Made by a program: the position numbers and the translations under genes. From CBDEGK01 sp965237855 (GTDB lineage Bacteria; Pseudomonadota; Gammaproteobacteria; Pseudomonadales; Halieaceae), in NCBI GenBank assembly GCA_965237855.1, contig CBDEGK010000008.1:248001-312000 (forward strand): 64,000 nucleotides of DNA, written 5' to 3'. The notes below the pieces were generated by a model. It did no database searches and was not told the origin of the DNA. It saw only the letters and a program-made list of their open reading frames with translations. This document shows, in pieces, positions 51,193 through 60,449 of this stretch (positions within the stretch are counted from its first letter, which is position 1; each line of letters opens with the position of its first letter).

Positions 51193-52896
51193 TTAAGCGC
51201 TAACAACCTTGAGCTTGGGCGCTATCGCACCAGCTTTGCGCTTGACCTTGGGCCTGGCACTGACGGTTTTAACCGGTGCAGTGCGGAGTTCCGACTTTTT
51301 GGGTGCTGCGGTGCGGCGTCCCGGCTTTTTCGCCGTGGCTTTCTTTTTGGCGGGTGCGGTGCGGCGTTCCGACTTCTTTTTCTTCACGGTTGCTTTCTTT
51401 TTCGCCGCCGCGGTGCGGCGTTTCGGCTTTTTAGGGGCCTTCTTCTTCGCCGCCGACTTGCGCTGCGGTTTTTTCTGGCTGCCGCGAATAGCGCTCTGCA
51501 GTTCATCAAAGGAGGCATTCAAACATTCCATGTAGAACGCCGGATCGGGCATGCACTCGCGGTCCGCCAGTACCGACATGCCAACGCGGTCAGATTGGGA
51601 AAACACCGTGTGGAAAAGACCGACACCTGGGGTCAGTACGCCCATGCCGTGATACTGAACCATGCGTGCACCGGCACAGTACAGGTCGAAGTTCGGTCCC
51701 GGTACATTGGTGATGACGGTGGAGGTGTTGAGGGGAATAAAGCGAGACCAGTGGCCCTCTGCCCACATACCGGCAACCGCCTTGGTCAGCGCCGGGGAAA
51801 ATATGCCAGCAATCTTGAGTGCATCTACCATAGGGCTGGATTCGCCAAATTCTTTCGCTTCAACCGTGCTCGCATGAACCGCTTTAAGGCGTTCGATGGG
51901 GTCGACAATGTCGGTGTGCAGTGAGGAAAAAATTGCGCCCACCTGGTTGTTGTCGTCGGTTTCGCCGCGACGTGTGCGCATGTTCACCGGCAGACTGGCG
52001 GCCAGTGGCAACTCAGGCGTTTCGCCGTTCGCTTCGAGGTAACGTTGCATCGCACCACCGACGATAGTCAGCGCCACATCGTTTAATTTAACGCCGGCGC
52101 TATCCTTGATCTCTTTAAAATCTGTCAGTGAAAAATCGGTGGCATCGAACACCCTGTGTGGTCCAACCGGGTTATTGAAACGGGTTTTGGGTGACTGCAC
52201 ATCGGGCATGTTGACTTCTTCCCGCTGTACCTCCAGCGCGAACTTACCCAGGTCTTTCACCAGCCCAACCGTGCCGCGGGCAATGGATACGCTATTCTTG
52301 AGCCGGTTGATCATGGCCTTACCCAGTAACTCGCCAGTGGAGGGATTGCGGTCGATCAGCAGAGGCTCTTCCTGGACCGGGGCGCTGTTGTCCGGGTTGG
52401 GCGTGAGATCGTGTAGAGCGGACATAAAGGATGCACCGCCGGCACCATCCACCAGCGAGTGGTGCATCTTGGTGTAAACAGCGAAGCTGCCAGCGGGCAT
52501 GTTGGGTATGTTGTCCAGTCCCTCGATGATATAGGCCTCCCACAGGGGACGAGTCATATCGAGTTGGCGAGCGTGCAGCCGCGCTATCTGGATGCACAGT
52601 TGGCGCCAGTCACCAGGCTCTGGCAGGGCGATGTGGCGCAGGTGAAATTCAACGTCGAAATTGGCGTCCTTGACCCAGTAAGGGCGATCAATGCCACCGG
52701 GGACTTCCACCAGCCGGGTACGAAACAGGGGCATGCGTTGCAGCCGTTGCTCGAAGTTGGCGATCACGTCTTTAAAACGTACGAAGCCGCCCTCGGCGGT
52801 TGAGGGGTCGTAGATGCCCAGTCCGCCGACGTGCTGAGGGGTGTTGCCTTGCTCCAGGTTAATGAAGGCTGAGTCCAGTATGCCAAGTTGTTTCAT
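51193..52896 (-). CDS. Wax ester synthase/diacylglycerol acyltransferase with basic tail
   Basis: The 567-residue protein starts at ATG 52896 (MKQLGILDSAFINLEQ). Upstream in-frame codons to 52941 lack family similarity. HHSLVDG (H145-G151) is the acyl-transfer motif HHxxxDG, and PLWEAYIIEGL and the C-terminal SNVPGP-like block (VITNVPGPNFDLY) are typical of WS/DGAT enzymes. It would make wax esters or triacylglycerol from acyl-CoA at the inner membrane. Residues about 472-567 are a Lys/Ala/Arg-rich tail with repeated RRTAxxKK units, absent from the common family form. It follows the kinase-phosphatase gene by four bases but converges with it. Confidence 0.88.
   Translation of the reverse strand: MKQLGILDSAFINLEQGNTPQHVGGLGIYDPSTAEGGFVRFKDVIANFEQRLQRMPLFRTRLVEVPGGIDRPYWVKDANFDVEFHLRHIALPEPGDWRQLCIQIARLHARQLDMTRPLWEAYIIEGLDNIPNMPAGSFAVYTKMHHSLVDGAGGASFMSALHDLTPNPDNSAPVQEEPLLIDRNPSTGELLGKAMINRLKNSVSIARGTVGLVKDLGKFALEVQREEVNMPDVQSPKTRFNNPVGPHRVFDATDFSLTDFKEIKDSAGVKLNDVALTIVGGAMQRYLEANGETPELPLAASLPVNMRTRRGETDDNNQVGAIFSSLHTDIVDPIERLKAVHASTVEAKEFGESSPMVDALKIAGIFSPALTKAVAGMWAEGHWSRFIPLNTSTVITNVPGPNFDLYCAGARMVQYHGMGVLTPGVGLFHTVFSQSDRVGMSVLADRECMPDPAFYMECLNASFDELQSAIRGSQKKPQRKSAAKKKAPKKPKRRTAAAKKKATVKKKKSERRTAPAKKKATAKKPGRRTAAPKKSELRTAPVKTVSARPKVKRKAGAIAPKLKVVSA
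51196..51483 (-). repeat. Repeat-coded basic tail of the wax ester synthase
   Basis: The tail contains four spaced copies of an RTA-type unit (KRRTAAAKKKA, ERRTAPAKKKA, GRRTAAPKK, LRTAPVK), with 14-17 residues between unit starts. The DNA shows matching GCGGTGCGGCG runs. This is internal duplication of coding sequence, not a mobile repeat. Confidence 0.7.
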
Positions 52897-53240
52897 GTTG
52901 CTGTCAAACCTCTGTTCGCGTGTGGTTAAAGGGGTGTACAAGCTCCACTTCTGCCCCGGAAGTGGTCACAACTCAGTTATTGGATTTATTCATTAATTTA
53001 CCGGGTAAACGTACATGAGATGGGGCCACCCGACAGGGCGCGCTTTTTACCACATCGGCTTCCACAACTCAAGAAACAGTATAGACCACAGGAGCTTACA
53101 GAATTTTGATACAAGACAGTTCAGCATGATTGACCACCTGGCTTGCCTAATAATTATTAATGCGCTCTAATTAATTAGATCTAATTAAATTCACTCAGCT
53201 AAGCTGAGATAACACGGGGCGAAGTCACATCCAGGTGCAC
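52897..53240. other. 344-base intergenic region with palindromes
   Basis: This AT-rich gap between divergent genes holds no gene I can support. It contains a cluster of short palindromes from 53166 to 53208. TTGACC (53130-53135), with TAATTA 15 bases on, is a weak candidate promoter for the rightward DUF3604 operon. Confidence 0.6.
53166..53208. promoter_or_regulatory. Overlapping palindromes, possible operator
   Basis: TCTAATTAATTAGA (53166-53179) is a perfect palindrome that overlaps another perfect 18-base palindrome TTAATTAGATCTAATTAA (53171-53188). CTCAGCT-A-AGCTGAG (53194-53208) follows. A dimeric repressor site is plausible, with the TetR gene at 56835 in the same operon as a natural candidate. 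Confidence 0.4.
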
Positions 53241-55466
53241 ATGCTGACAGGCAGAGCTTGCTTTAGCGGGATTTTGACAGCGCTGTTGTTGCTGGGCTGT
53301 GGCGGCGATCTTGTCGACGGGGAAATAACCCGGGTGACCACTCCCACCGCCTACCTCGCCAGCAAGGTCCAGCGTCAGCAACAGGCGACCGCTGAACTGG
53401 GAATGGCAGCCAGCGACCAGATCCTGTTTGGCGATCTTCACACCCACACCTCCTTCTCACCGGATGGCTTTATTCTTGGTATGCCCATGACCGGTGGTGA
53501 GGGCGTGCGCCCGCCTTCCGATGCCTGTGATTACGCCCGCTACTGCTCGGCAGTGGACTTCTGGGGTATCAGTGACCATGCCGAGGGGGTGACACCGCGG
53601 CTGTGGTCGGAAACCCGCCAGTCCATCCGTGACTGCAATGCCGTGGCCAACGATCCGGTCAACCCCGACCTGGTGTCGTTCCTGGGGTTTGAGTGGAGTC
53701 ACGTCGGCGCTACTGCCGAGACCCACTATGGCCACAAAAACGTTTTCTTCCGCGACACAGAAGAAGGCGAGGTGCCGATACGGGCCATCGCCGCGCCGCG
53801 TGAACAATTAGCACAGGCTCCCTTGTCCCGCGGCGTGCAATTGGCGTTGGCGGCAATGGATTTCAGCAACCGCGAATTTTACCTGGGTATACAGTCTTAC
53901 TACGATGAGATTGGGGCCACGCCGGTCTGTGAGCGCGGTGTCGATTCGACCCGGCTTCCCGCTGACTGCCTCGAACTGGCCCACAATCCCGGCGAGTTGT
54001 TTGGCAAGCTGGATGACTGGGGATTCGATGCACTGGTGATCCCCCACGGCAATGCCTGGGGTTTGAGTACGCCGCTGGAGACCACCTGGGACAAACAACT
54101 GAGCAATCGCTACCAGGACCCGAAATACCAGAAGCTGATTGAAATTTACTCGGGCCACGGTAACTCGGAAGAGTATCGCGACTGGAGCCGGATCGAGCGC
54201 GATGAGGAGGACAATGCCAGCTGTCCGTTGCCCAGCGATGACTTCTTGCCCTGTTGTTGGCGGGCGGGACAGTTAATCGAGGCGCGCTGTGATGACCCGA
54301 CCGATGCCGCCTGTGCCGCGCGGGTGGTACAGGCGCGGCAGGATTACCTGGACAACGGTGTCAGTGGGCATCTCACCGTGCCAGGGGCCACCGTCGAGGA
54401 CTGGCTCAACTGTGGCCAGTGCGAAGACTGTTTCAATCCGACCTTTAAATTGCGGCCGGGGGTCTCCACCCAATATGCGCTGACCTTGAACAAGCCCGAC
54501 AATGACCCGGGCAGGCAAAAGTTTCGTTTCGGTTTTATCGCTTCCAGCGACAATCATCGGGCCCGCGCTGGCAATGGCTTCAAAGACAGTGGTCGGCGGG
54601 CGGGTAATACCGAAACCATGGGGGTTAAAAGCGAGAACAATTTCACCGGCAAGAAGCATGCGGGTGATCCCACCGACAGGCATTCGCGCCGCGTTGAAGA
54701 CATGGGTGAAATCGGTCTGCAAGAATTGCGCAATCAAGAGCGGCAGCAGTCGTTTTACCTGACCGGTGGCCTGGTGGCGGTTCACAGCCAGGGCCGTGAT
54801 CGCGAGGCGATCTGGGATGCACTCAATCGCAAGCAGGTCTATGCCACCTCTGGCGATCGCATACTGCTCTGGTTTGACCTGCTGGACGAGGGGGGACGAG
54901 CAGTTCCCATGGGAAGTGAAGTCGCCGTGAATTCCACGCCGCACTTCACGGTGTCCGCCGCCGGGGCGTTTAAGCAAAAGCCCGGCTGTCCCGACTACGT
55001 CACCGGCGCACTGGGCGCGCAGCGGCAGGCTTCACTGTGCGCCAACGAGTGCTACCACCCCAGTGATGAACGCAAAGTCATTACCCGCATCGAAGTCGTG
55101 CGCATTCAAACCCGGCTGGACAGCAGCGAGACCACGCGCCAGTTGATCGAGGACCCCTGGTTGAGTTTGTCCTGCGAAACTGAAGACGGGAGCTGTCGAG
55201 TTGAATTTGAAGACCCGGAGTTTATCGCCGACGGACGCGAGAAAATATATTACGTGCGCGCTATCCAGGAACCCAGCCCAGCGGTCAACGCTGGTGGCTT
55301 GCGCTGTGAGTACGACGACAACGGTGTCTGTATTGCGGTTAATCCCTGCTTTGGTGATTTCCGCACGGACCCGGCAGACGACTGCCAGAGCCCCAACGAA
55401 GAGCGGGCCTGGTCGTCACCCATTTATGTGAACTACTTACCTGACTTATCGGAGATTGAACAATGA
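53241..55466 (+). CDS. DUF3604 family lipoprotein, copy 2
   Basis: The 741-residue protein starts at ATG 53241, since GTG 53235 adds only two residues. A lipoprotein signal ends LLLLGC with C20. GDLHTHTSFS (D65, H67, H69), GISDHAEGV, IPHGNAWG and ASSDNHRA are the metal-site blocks. Compared with copy 1, it has many more Cys residues (for example CGQCEDC and CANECYH) and the final DAH motif is altered to SDNH. It is exported and lipid-bound. The gene leads a coupled rightward operon with the MBL-fold hydrolase (4-base overlap), TetR and TPR-like genes. The enzymatic reaction of the family is not known. Confidence 0.85.
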   Translation: MLTGRACFSGILTALLLLGCGGDLVDGEITRVTTPTAYLASKVQRQQQATAELGMAASDQILFGDLHTHTSFSPDGFILGMPMTGGEGVRPPSDACDYARYCSAVDFWGISDHAEGVTPRLWSETRQSIRDCNAVANDPVNPDLVSFLGFEWSHVGATAETHYGHKNVFFRDTEEGEVPIRAIAAPREQLAQAPLSRGVQLALAAMDFSNREFYLGIQSYYDEIGATPVCERGVDSTRLPADCLELAHNPGELFGKLDDWGFDALVIPHGNAWGLSTPLETTWDKQLSNRYQDPKYQKLIEIYSGHGNSEEYRDWSRIERDEEDNASCPLPSDDFLPCCWRAGQLIEARCDDPTDAACAARVVQARQDYLDNGVSGHLTVPGATVEDWLNCGQCEDCFNPTFKLRPGVSTQYALTLNKPDNDPGRQKFRFGFIASSDNHRARAGNGFKDSGRRAGNTETMGVKSENNFTGKKHAGDPTDRHSRRVEDMGEIGLQELRNQERQQSFYLTGGLVAVHSQGRDREAIWDALNRKQVYATSGDRILLWFDLLDEGGRAVPMGSEVAVNSTPHFTVSAAGAFKQKPGCPDYVTGALGAQRQASLCANECYHPSDERKVITRIEVVRIQTRLDSSETTRQLIEDPWLSLSCETEDGSCRVEFEDPEFIADGREKIYYVRAIQEPSPAVNAGGLRCEYDDNGVCIAVNPCFGDFRTDPADDCQSPNEERAWSSPIYVNYLPDLSEIEQ

Positions 55467-56842
55467 AGAAAATAGGTATTGCGCTGGTTGTGCTTATAGC
55501 AGCCGGCTTTGTTTGGATGCAGCTTGGCGGTGAAGACCTGAAACAAAAAGCCATGATCGAAGCTGCCAGTATGGCTGGCAACGTGGCGGAAGAGATGATG
55601 GGCAGCGCCGATAGCGAGAGGTCCAACCAACTTCACCTGGTGCCGGTCAGTGTGGGGAAAATCAACGACTATATCTACCAGGCCCGGGGTATAGGCAATG
55701 TCCACGTGATCACGACCTCCGAGGGGCACGTGATGTTCGACACCGGTCTCGCCCTGCAGGCGGCCAACCAGTTGAAGGCACTTAGGGAAGTGATGCCGGA
55801 GGGGGATATTACCCACATTATTGCCAGCCACTCACATGCGGATCACATAGGCGGTATCAAGTTCTGGCAGCAGCAGGATACACAGATTATTGCTCACCAT
55901 GACTATGCTGAAGAGCAACGTTACCTGACTGAGTTGCAACCCTATTTCTGGAGTCGCAACCGTCTACTGTTTCCGTTTATGCCAGAATCCCCCCCGGGCG
56001 GCATGATGGAATACGGTGGGGTAGAACCTTCGACTACGGTGCAGGACTGGGAGGTCTACAAATTCGAGCAGGGCGGGGTGGAGTTTGAAATCTATGGTGC
56101 CCCGGGTGCTGAAGGCGCGGACAATGTCGTGCTGTGGTTGCCGCAGGAAAAAATCCTGTTTTCCGGTGACGCCTTCGGGCCGCTGTTTCCGCAGTTCCCT
56201 AATGTTTTTACCATGCGCGGCGAAAAAATTCGCAAGCCCATTGAGTATATTCGCAGTCTCGACCTGATGATTGCCCTCCAGCCGAAAATGATTGTCCCCA
56301 GCCACTTCAGTCCGGTGGTGGGTCTCGAAAATACTGTCGGTGGCATGCAGCGCATGCGTGATGCCGTGCAATATGTACACGATGAAGTGGTGGCAGGTAT
56401 GAATGCTGGCAAGAGCATGTACCAACTAATGAATGAAATACAGTTACCAGACGAACTGTACCTGTCTCAAGGCCACGGTAAAGTCTCCTGGGCGGTAAAG
56501 AGTATCTGGGAGTATTACTCCACCTGGTTCCATTTTGAATCGACCACCGAGTTGTATGCCGTACCCGCCAGTGAAGTCTACTCCGAGGTAGGCGCACTAG
56601 CCGGCGTCGAGGCGCTGACCGCCAAGGCGGCTGAGCATCGCCAGAAAAAGCAGTGTGTGCAGGCCCTGCATCTGTTGGAAATGGCGTTGGCCAGTGATGC
56701 CAACAACAAGCCCGCCCTGGAGGAGCGAAAACAGTGCCTGGAGATGCTGCTGGAGGAAGCCCGGGTGCTCAACAACACCTACGAGGTTATGTGGCTGGAA
56801 GATCGGATTAATAAGACAGCGGGGCTCCTAATAGATGGCTGA
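55463..56842 (+). CDS. Exported MBL-fold metallohydrolase, alkyl-sulfatase-like
   Basis: The 459-residue protein has an N-terminal membrane segment (3-20) that may be a signal anchor. HSHADH (H123, H125, D127, H128) is the MBL zinc motif. VPSHFSPV and LFSGDAFGP supply further ligands, and the C-terminal part with AEHRQKKQCVQALHLLEMAL resembles the dimerisation region of SdsA1-type alkyl sulfatases. Sulfate-ester or related hydrolysis is a reasonable guess but unproven. It overlaps the DUF3604 gene by ATGA and the TetR gene by eight bases, so the three proteins are made together. The DUF3604/MBL pairing suggests sequential processing of one substrate in the envelope. Confidence 0.82.
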   Translation: MKKIGIALVVLIAAGFVWMQLGGEDLKQKAMIEAASMAGNVAEEMMGSADSERSNQLHLVPVSVGKINDYIYQARGIGNVHVITTSEGHVMFDTGLALQAANQLKALREVMPEGDITHIIASHSHADHIGGIKFWQQQDTQIIAHHDYAEEQRYLTELQPYFWSRNRLLFPFMPESPPGGMMEYGGVEPSTTVQDWEVYKFEQGGVEFEIYGAPGAEGADNVVLWLPQEKILFSGDAFGPLFPQFPNVFTMRGEKIRKPIEYIRSLDLMIALQPKMIVPSHFSPVVGLENTVGGMQRMRDAVQYVHDEVVAGMNAGKSMYQLMNEIQLPDELYLSQGHGKVSWAVKSIWEYYSTWFHFESTTELYAVPASEVYSEVGALAGVEALTAKAAEHRQKKQCVQALHLLEMALASDANNKPALEERKQCLEMLLEEARVLNNTYEVMWLEDRINKTAGLLIDG

Positions 56843-57464
56843 ACAGGCGGCGGTTAAAAAGCAGGCCGGCTCCCAGACCCGCGCATTACTGCTGGCCACG
56901 GCCACCCGTTTGTTTGCGGCAAAAGGCCTCGACGGCGTCTCGTTGGCGGAAATCAATCGCGCCGCAGGGCAGCGCAACGCCACCGCACTGCACTATCATT
57001 TCGGCGGTAAAGAGGAGCTGGTGCAGGCGGTGTTCGACAAACACACGCCGCGGGTGAACAAACTGCGGCAAAACCTATTGTCCGATTTACCCGCAGTGCC
57101 GACATTGGATGAGGTGGTGGCGTTGCTGATCGTTCCCCTGGCGGAACAGGTCAAAGACACAGATGGCGGTACGGACTATTTGCAGTTCCTGGGCCAGGTG
57201 AATACCGCGCCGGGCGTCGACCGCGCTGCGCTGGATAAGCGCGGCGACCGGGTGCTGGATGCGCAACAGCAACAGTTTCAGCAAATACTGGCCACGTTGC
57301 CAGCAGAGCAGCGGCAGCTGCGTGCGGAGTTTATGATTCTCATGGTCTTCGGGGCCCTGGCCGGTTATGCGAGTGAGGTGCAGTCGCGAGGCTACGATGA
57401 GCAACAACACCAACTGTTCCTGAGCCAATTAACTGCATCTGCGGCGGCAGTTCTGGCACAATAA
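56835..57464 (+). CDS. TetR/AcrR-family regulator
   Basis: The 209-residue protein has an N-terminal TetR HTH (RALLLATATRLFAAKGLDGV, then SLAEINRAAGQRNATALHYH and FGGKEELVQAVFDKHTPRV). The variable C-terminal part would sense a small ligand. It overlaps the MBL gene by eight bases and lies in the same operon, so autoregulation or control of the DUF3604/MBL genes is likely. A plausible operator is the palindrome cluster at 53166-53208 upstream of the operon. The next gene follows four bases after. Confidence 0.87.
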   Translation: MAEQAAVKKQAGSQTRALLLATATRLFAAKGLDGVSLAEINRAAGQRNATALHYHFGGKEELVQAVFDKHTPRVNKLRQNLLSDLPAVPTLDEVVALLIVPLAEQVKDTDGGTDYLQFLGQVNTAPGVDRAALDKRGDRVLDAQQQQFQQILATLPAEQRQLRAEFMILMVFGALAGYASEVQSRGYDEQQHQLFLSQLTASAAAVLAQ

Positions 57465-57468
57465 GCGG

Positions 57469-58764
57469 GTGTTATCCCGTGTCTTCCAGTTCCTCCTGCT
57501 TGTCTGCCTCTTCCTGCCGGGAGTTGATGCAGCGGCGCGGTCGCACGATTCCGTTGGGGCGCCGACGGCGTTTGGACTGAAATACTATTTTACCGACGCG
57601 GTGGAGGCAGCCGTGCCGGTGCCAATTCTGCGCAGCGCCCCGGACTCGGCATTTTGGCAGCGCCAGGTCGAGGAGCTTGAGTGGTTCGGCGGGCCCTATA
57701 GTCCACAACTTACAGAAACCCTCTCTGGCCAGGCCGCCTACCTGCAGGAGCAGGGCGATCACGCGGCGGCTATTCGCAGCCTTCGACGCGCGGTGCATGT
57801 AACCCGCATCAACGAGGGCTTGCAGAGCGAGCTGCAAATTCCACTGGTGCGTCGGTTGGTGGAAAACTACCTGGTAAACGGTGATCTGCAGATGGCCGAC
57901 GACCTGCAGGACTACCTGTTTTTTCTCTATCGCGAAAATCATACCGAGACCAGCTTGCAACGTATTGATGCCAGCGTGGACTTTCTCGACTGGCAGCGGC
58001 AGGCCTGGCTGGCCGAGCTGGGCGAAAAGCGTGACCGGCGCCTGTTTAACGCCTTACAGCTGGTCGAAGACCTGCTCGATGACTCTCTGCTAGAACAGGA
58101 ATTGCCACTGGACTCACTGCGCAAGCTGGTGGCTACCCGAATGCGACTGTACTACCTGTTGGAGCAGGGTCAATTTGGCGTCGAGGATGTCTTTAGTGCG
58201 TCGTTGAACCAGGGCTTTGGCAATGACCCGGAAGCGCAGATAAGTATGGAAGAACGGCGGTTGCAAACTTTGCAGCGCAATGCCTATGCGCGCGGCCGCA
58301 ATGACCTGAAACGCCTGTTGACGCAACAGGAGCTGGCCGGGGAAAAATTGGCAGGGGCTGCCACCCGCATAGCCCTGGGTGATTGGCACCTCTGGCATGA
58401 TCGTGTGCAGCGGGCGACCCTGGAATACAAGGATGCCTGGACCGATTTGTCAGAGCCGGCTTTACTGCCCTGGCGGCAGCAGTGGTTGGAGCAGCCGCTG
58501 GAGTTACCGGCGGGCGATGTATATTTCGCCCCTATCGCCCTGCACAATAGCCAGGTTGAACGCATTCCTGTAGAGGTGCAGTTCATGGTCAGTGATCGCG
58601 GTCGGGCAAAAGAGATCCAGGTGCAAATTCTGGCTGAAGGTCGCGATGGCTATTCCGGCCAACTCAAGCGCTGGCTGCGAGCTGCGCGTTTTCGCCCGGC
58701 CATGGCGGAACAGGAATTGCTGGATGATGTTGTCATCGAGCGCCGTTACACCATAATTTACTAG
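57469..58764 (+). CDS. Exported TPR-like protein with TonB-type C-terminal end
   Basis: The 431-residue protein starts at GTG 57469 with a signal peptide (about 1-22). A helical-repeat middle follows with a TPR-like segment (GQAAYLQEQGDHAAAIRSLR), and then a beta-rich C-terminal stretch (about 355-431). The last part (SGQLKRWLRAARFRPAMAEQ then ELLDDVVIERRYTIIY) resembles the C-terminal domain of TonB/energy-transducing proteins, with its GQL and ARFRPA pattern. It is exported to the periplasm. Its role may be to help a partner cross the outer membrane, but no TonB box or ExbBD genes are nearby. It lies four bases after the TetR gene in the same operon. Confidence 0.65.
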   Translation: MLSRVFQFLLLVCLFLPGVDAAARSHDSVGAPTAFGLKYYFTDAVEAAVPVPILRSAPDSAFWQRQVEELEWFGGPYSPQLTETLSGQAAYLQEQGDHAAAIRSLRRAVHVTRINEGLQSELQIPLVRRLVENYLVNGDLQMADDLQDYLFFLYRENHTETSLQRIDASVDFLDWQRQAWLAELGEKRDRRLFNALQLVEDLLDDSLLEQELPLDSLRKLVATRMRLYYLLEQGQFGVEDVFSASLNQGFGNDPEAQISMEERRLQTLQRNAYARGRNDLKRLLTQQELAGEKLAGAATRIALGDWHLWHDRVQRATLEYKDAWTDLSEPALLPWRQQWLEQPLELPAGDVYFAPIALHNSQVERIPVEVQFMVSDRGRAKEIQVQILAEGRDGYSGQLKRWLRAARFRPAMAEQELLDDVVIERRYTIIY

Positions 58765-58913
58765 AACTCTAGCGGCTTGCTCAGCGGCGCCGAAATGACG
58801 TTTTCGGGTAACAGCCGGGGTTGATGATTGTGGACCCGGGTGTCTTGCAAAGACAGCTGGGCCAGGACCGGCATACATGCCAGCGGGCCCAGGGTCAGGC
58901 TCAGTTTGTGCAT
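58761..58913 (-). CDS. Small exported protein of 50 residues
   Basis: The ORF starts at ATG 58913 and begins MHKLSLTLGPLACMPVLAQ, a plausible signal peptide with an alanine-rich cut site. The remaining 31 residues are hydrophilic (SLQDTRVHNHQPRLLPENVI). The reading frame ends with TAG overlapping the end of the convergent TPR-like gene. It starts just after the stop of the Gly-rich protein gene. No known family. Whether it is expressed is uncertain, and conservation is the test. Confidence 0.35.
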   Translation of the reverse strand: MHKLSLTLGPLACMPVLAQLSLQDTRVHNHQPRLLPENVISAPLSKPLEF

Positions 58914-59303
58914 TTAGTAACCTATGCCTATGCCTCCGCCTGGCGGTGGTATACCACCTCCACCACCGATAGTACCGGTGGAACAGCTGGCGCTGGCGTT
59001 ACTCTGCAGTACACCGGCGTAACGCGGCCCCACAGAGTAGGGGAACACAGGCACAATACTGTCACCGTCGGTTTCGATGGTGACATAGTAGTGATAGCCG
59101 CGCTGGTCATCACTGTGACCGTTGTATTGGTCCAGGTAAACACCGCCCTGTGCCGTCAGGCTTTCATCCCAGTACCAGTCCTCGAAGAAAAAGCCGGACG
59201 GGGTATCGAATACGTTTTGGGACATTGAGGTATAGCTGCCATTGGTAGCGGGGCCATCGGAATCCGCCGCCACGGTACCCAGCCCAACATCGTATTGATC
59301 CAC
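58914..59303 (-). CDS. Hypothetical protein with Gly/Pro-rich tail
   Basis: The 129-residue product ends CSTGTIGGGGGIPPPGGGIG, a Gly/Pro-rich disordered tail. The start is unclear: GTG 59303 is the first in-frame start. The open frame runs further upstream through ITGCGDSR, which looks like a lipobox, but has no usual start codon or clear signal peptide. It may therefore be the remainder of a lipoprotein whose N-terminus has been lost or miscalled. The middle part with DTPSGFFFEDWYWDE and HYYVTIETDGDSI is aromatic-rich. No family is recognised. Confidence 0.4.
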   Translation of the reverse strand: MDQYDVGLGTVAADSDGPATNGSYTSMSQNVFDTPSGFFFEDWYWDESLTAQGGVYLDQYNGHSDDQRGYHYYVTIETDGDSIVPVFPYSVGPRYAGVLQSNASASCSTGTIGGGGGIPPPGGGIGIGY

Positions 59304-59435
59304 CAGCAGACAGCTGCGCGCGCGACTGTCGCCACAGCCTGTTATCTGTATGCATTTGTAAGCATAAGCATCTGTAAGTATGTAAAGCCGAGACTCGATG
59401 GTAAATTAGCGCTTTGTCCTAACTCGGAATCTTGC

Positions 59436-60449
59436 ATGAAAAATACACAGGTACTCCTGGCCCGCCGGCCCAATGGCAAACCCAGGGCCAGCGATTTTGC
59501 CGTTGTTGATGGCGAGACGGGTGAACTGGCGGAGGGTGAGGCCCGCGTGAAAAACCTCTATGTGTCCCTGGACGCCGGCTTCAGAAACTGGATGGATGAA
59601 GGTGCCGGCGACGAGGTGTTACCGGCTATGCCCCTGGGTGAACCGGTCATGGGTTTAATACTGGGGCAGGTGCTCGAGTCAAACAACGCCAACATCGAAG
59701 TGGGACGCCTGTTAATGGCGAGATTGGCATGGGAGCAGTACTCGGTGGTGGATGATTCCGATTGGCTGGTGACGATCGATGATGTGGATGCCCACCCGTT
59801 GAGTTACCACATGGGGGTATTGGGCGACACTGGAATGTCTGCCTATTTTGGTCTGACTGACATAGGCAAACCTCAACCGGACGAGACCGTCGTGATATCC
59901 GCGGCCGGAGGTGCGGTGGGCTCGGTGGCGGGACAGATCGCAAAGATCATGGGCGCGCGGGTGGTAGGACTCGCCGGCAGCGACGCCAAGTGTCAACGCC
60001 TGGTAAAGGAGCTGGGTTATGACGTGGCTCTCAATTACAAGGCTGCTGATTTGTCGGCCCAGATGGCAGTCGCATGCCCCAGGGGTATCGATGTCTATTT
60101 TGATAATGTCGGCGGCCCCCTGCTGGAGACCGTGTTGGAGCACATAGCGCAGGGCGCACGCATACCGTTTTGTGGGGCGGTGGCAGATTACTCAGCCCAG
60201 GGTGCCGTCAGCGGCCCTTCAAATCTTTTTCAACTGGTCGCGCAAAGCGCTACCTTGAAAGGCTTCATGACCCACATGCAGGTGGACCGGTACCCGGAAG
60301 CGCGGGCGCAGTTATCGAAATGGCTGGCCTCGGGTGAGCTTGTTAGTCACGAACAACTGTACCAGGGGGTAGAGCAATGTGGTGTGGCGTTCAGTGATTT
60401 GTTTGCCGGCAACAATTTTGGAAAAACCGTGGTGAAGGTCTGGGATTAG
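59436..60449 (+). CDS. Zinc-less MDR oxidoreductase, NADP-dependent (CurA-like)
   Basis: The 337-residue protein starts at ATG 59436. Upstream in-frame codons to 59295 lack family similarity. The catalytic domain at the N-terminus carries the ARRPNGKP motif of the leukotriene-B4/CurA-like subfamily. VLGDTGMSAYFGL and AAGGAVGSVAGQIAKIMGAR form the nucleotide-binding site, and IDVYFDNVGG is also conserved. No zinc-ligand cysteines are present. It reduces or oxidises alkenals/alkenones using NADPH. It ends overlapping the convergent MFS gene by four bases. The substrate is unknown. Confidence 0.87.
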   Translation: MKNTQVLLARRPNGKPRASDFAVVDGETGELAEGEARVKNLYVSLDAGFRNWMDEGAGDEVLPAMPLGEPVMGLILGQVLESNNANIEVGRLLMARLAWEQYSVVDDSDWLVTIDDVDAHPLSYHMGVLGDTGMSAYFGLTDIGKPQPDETVVISAAGGAVGSVAGQIAKIMGARVVGLAGSDAKCQRLVKELGYDVALNYKAADLSAQMAVACPRGIDVYFDNVGGPLLETVLEHIAQGARIPFCGAVADYSAQGAVSGPSNLFQLVAQSATLKGFMTHMQVDRYPEARAQLSKWLASGELVSHEQLYQGVEQCGVAFSDLFAGNNFGKTVVKVWD

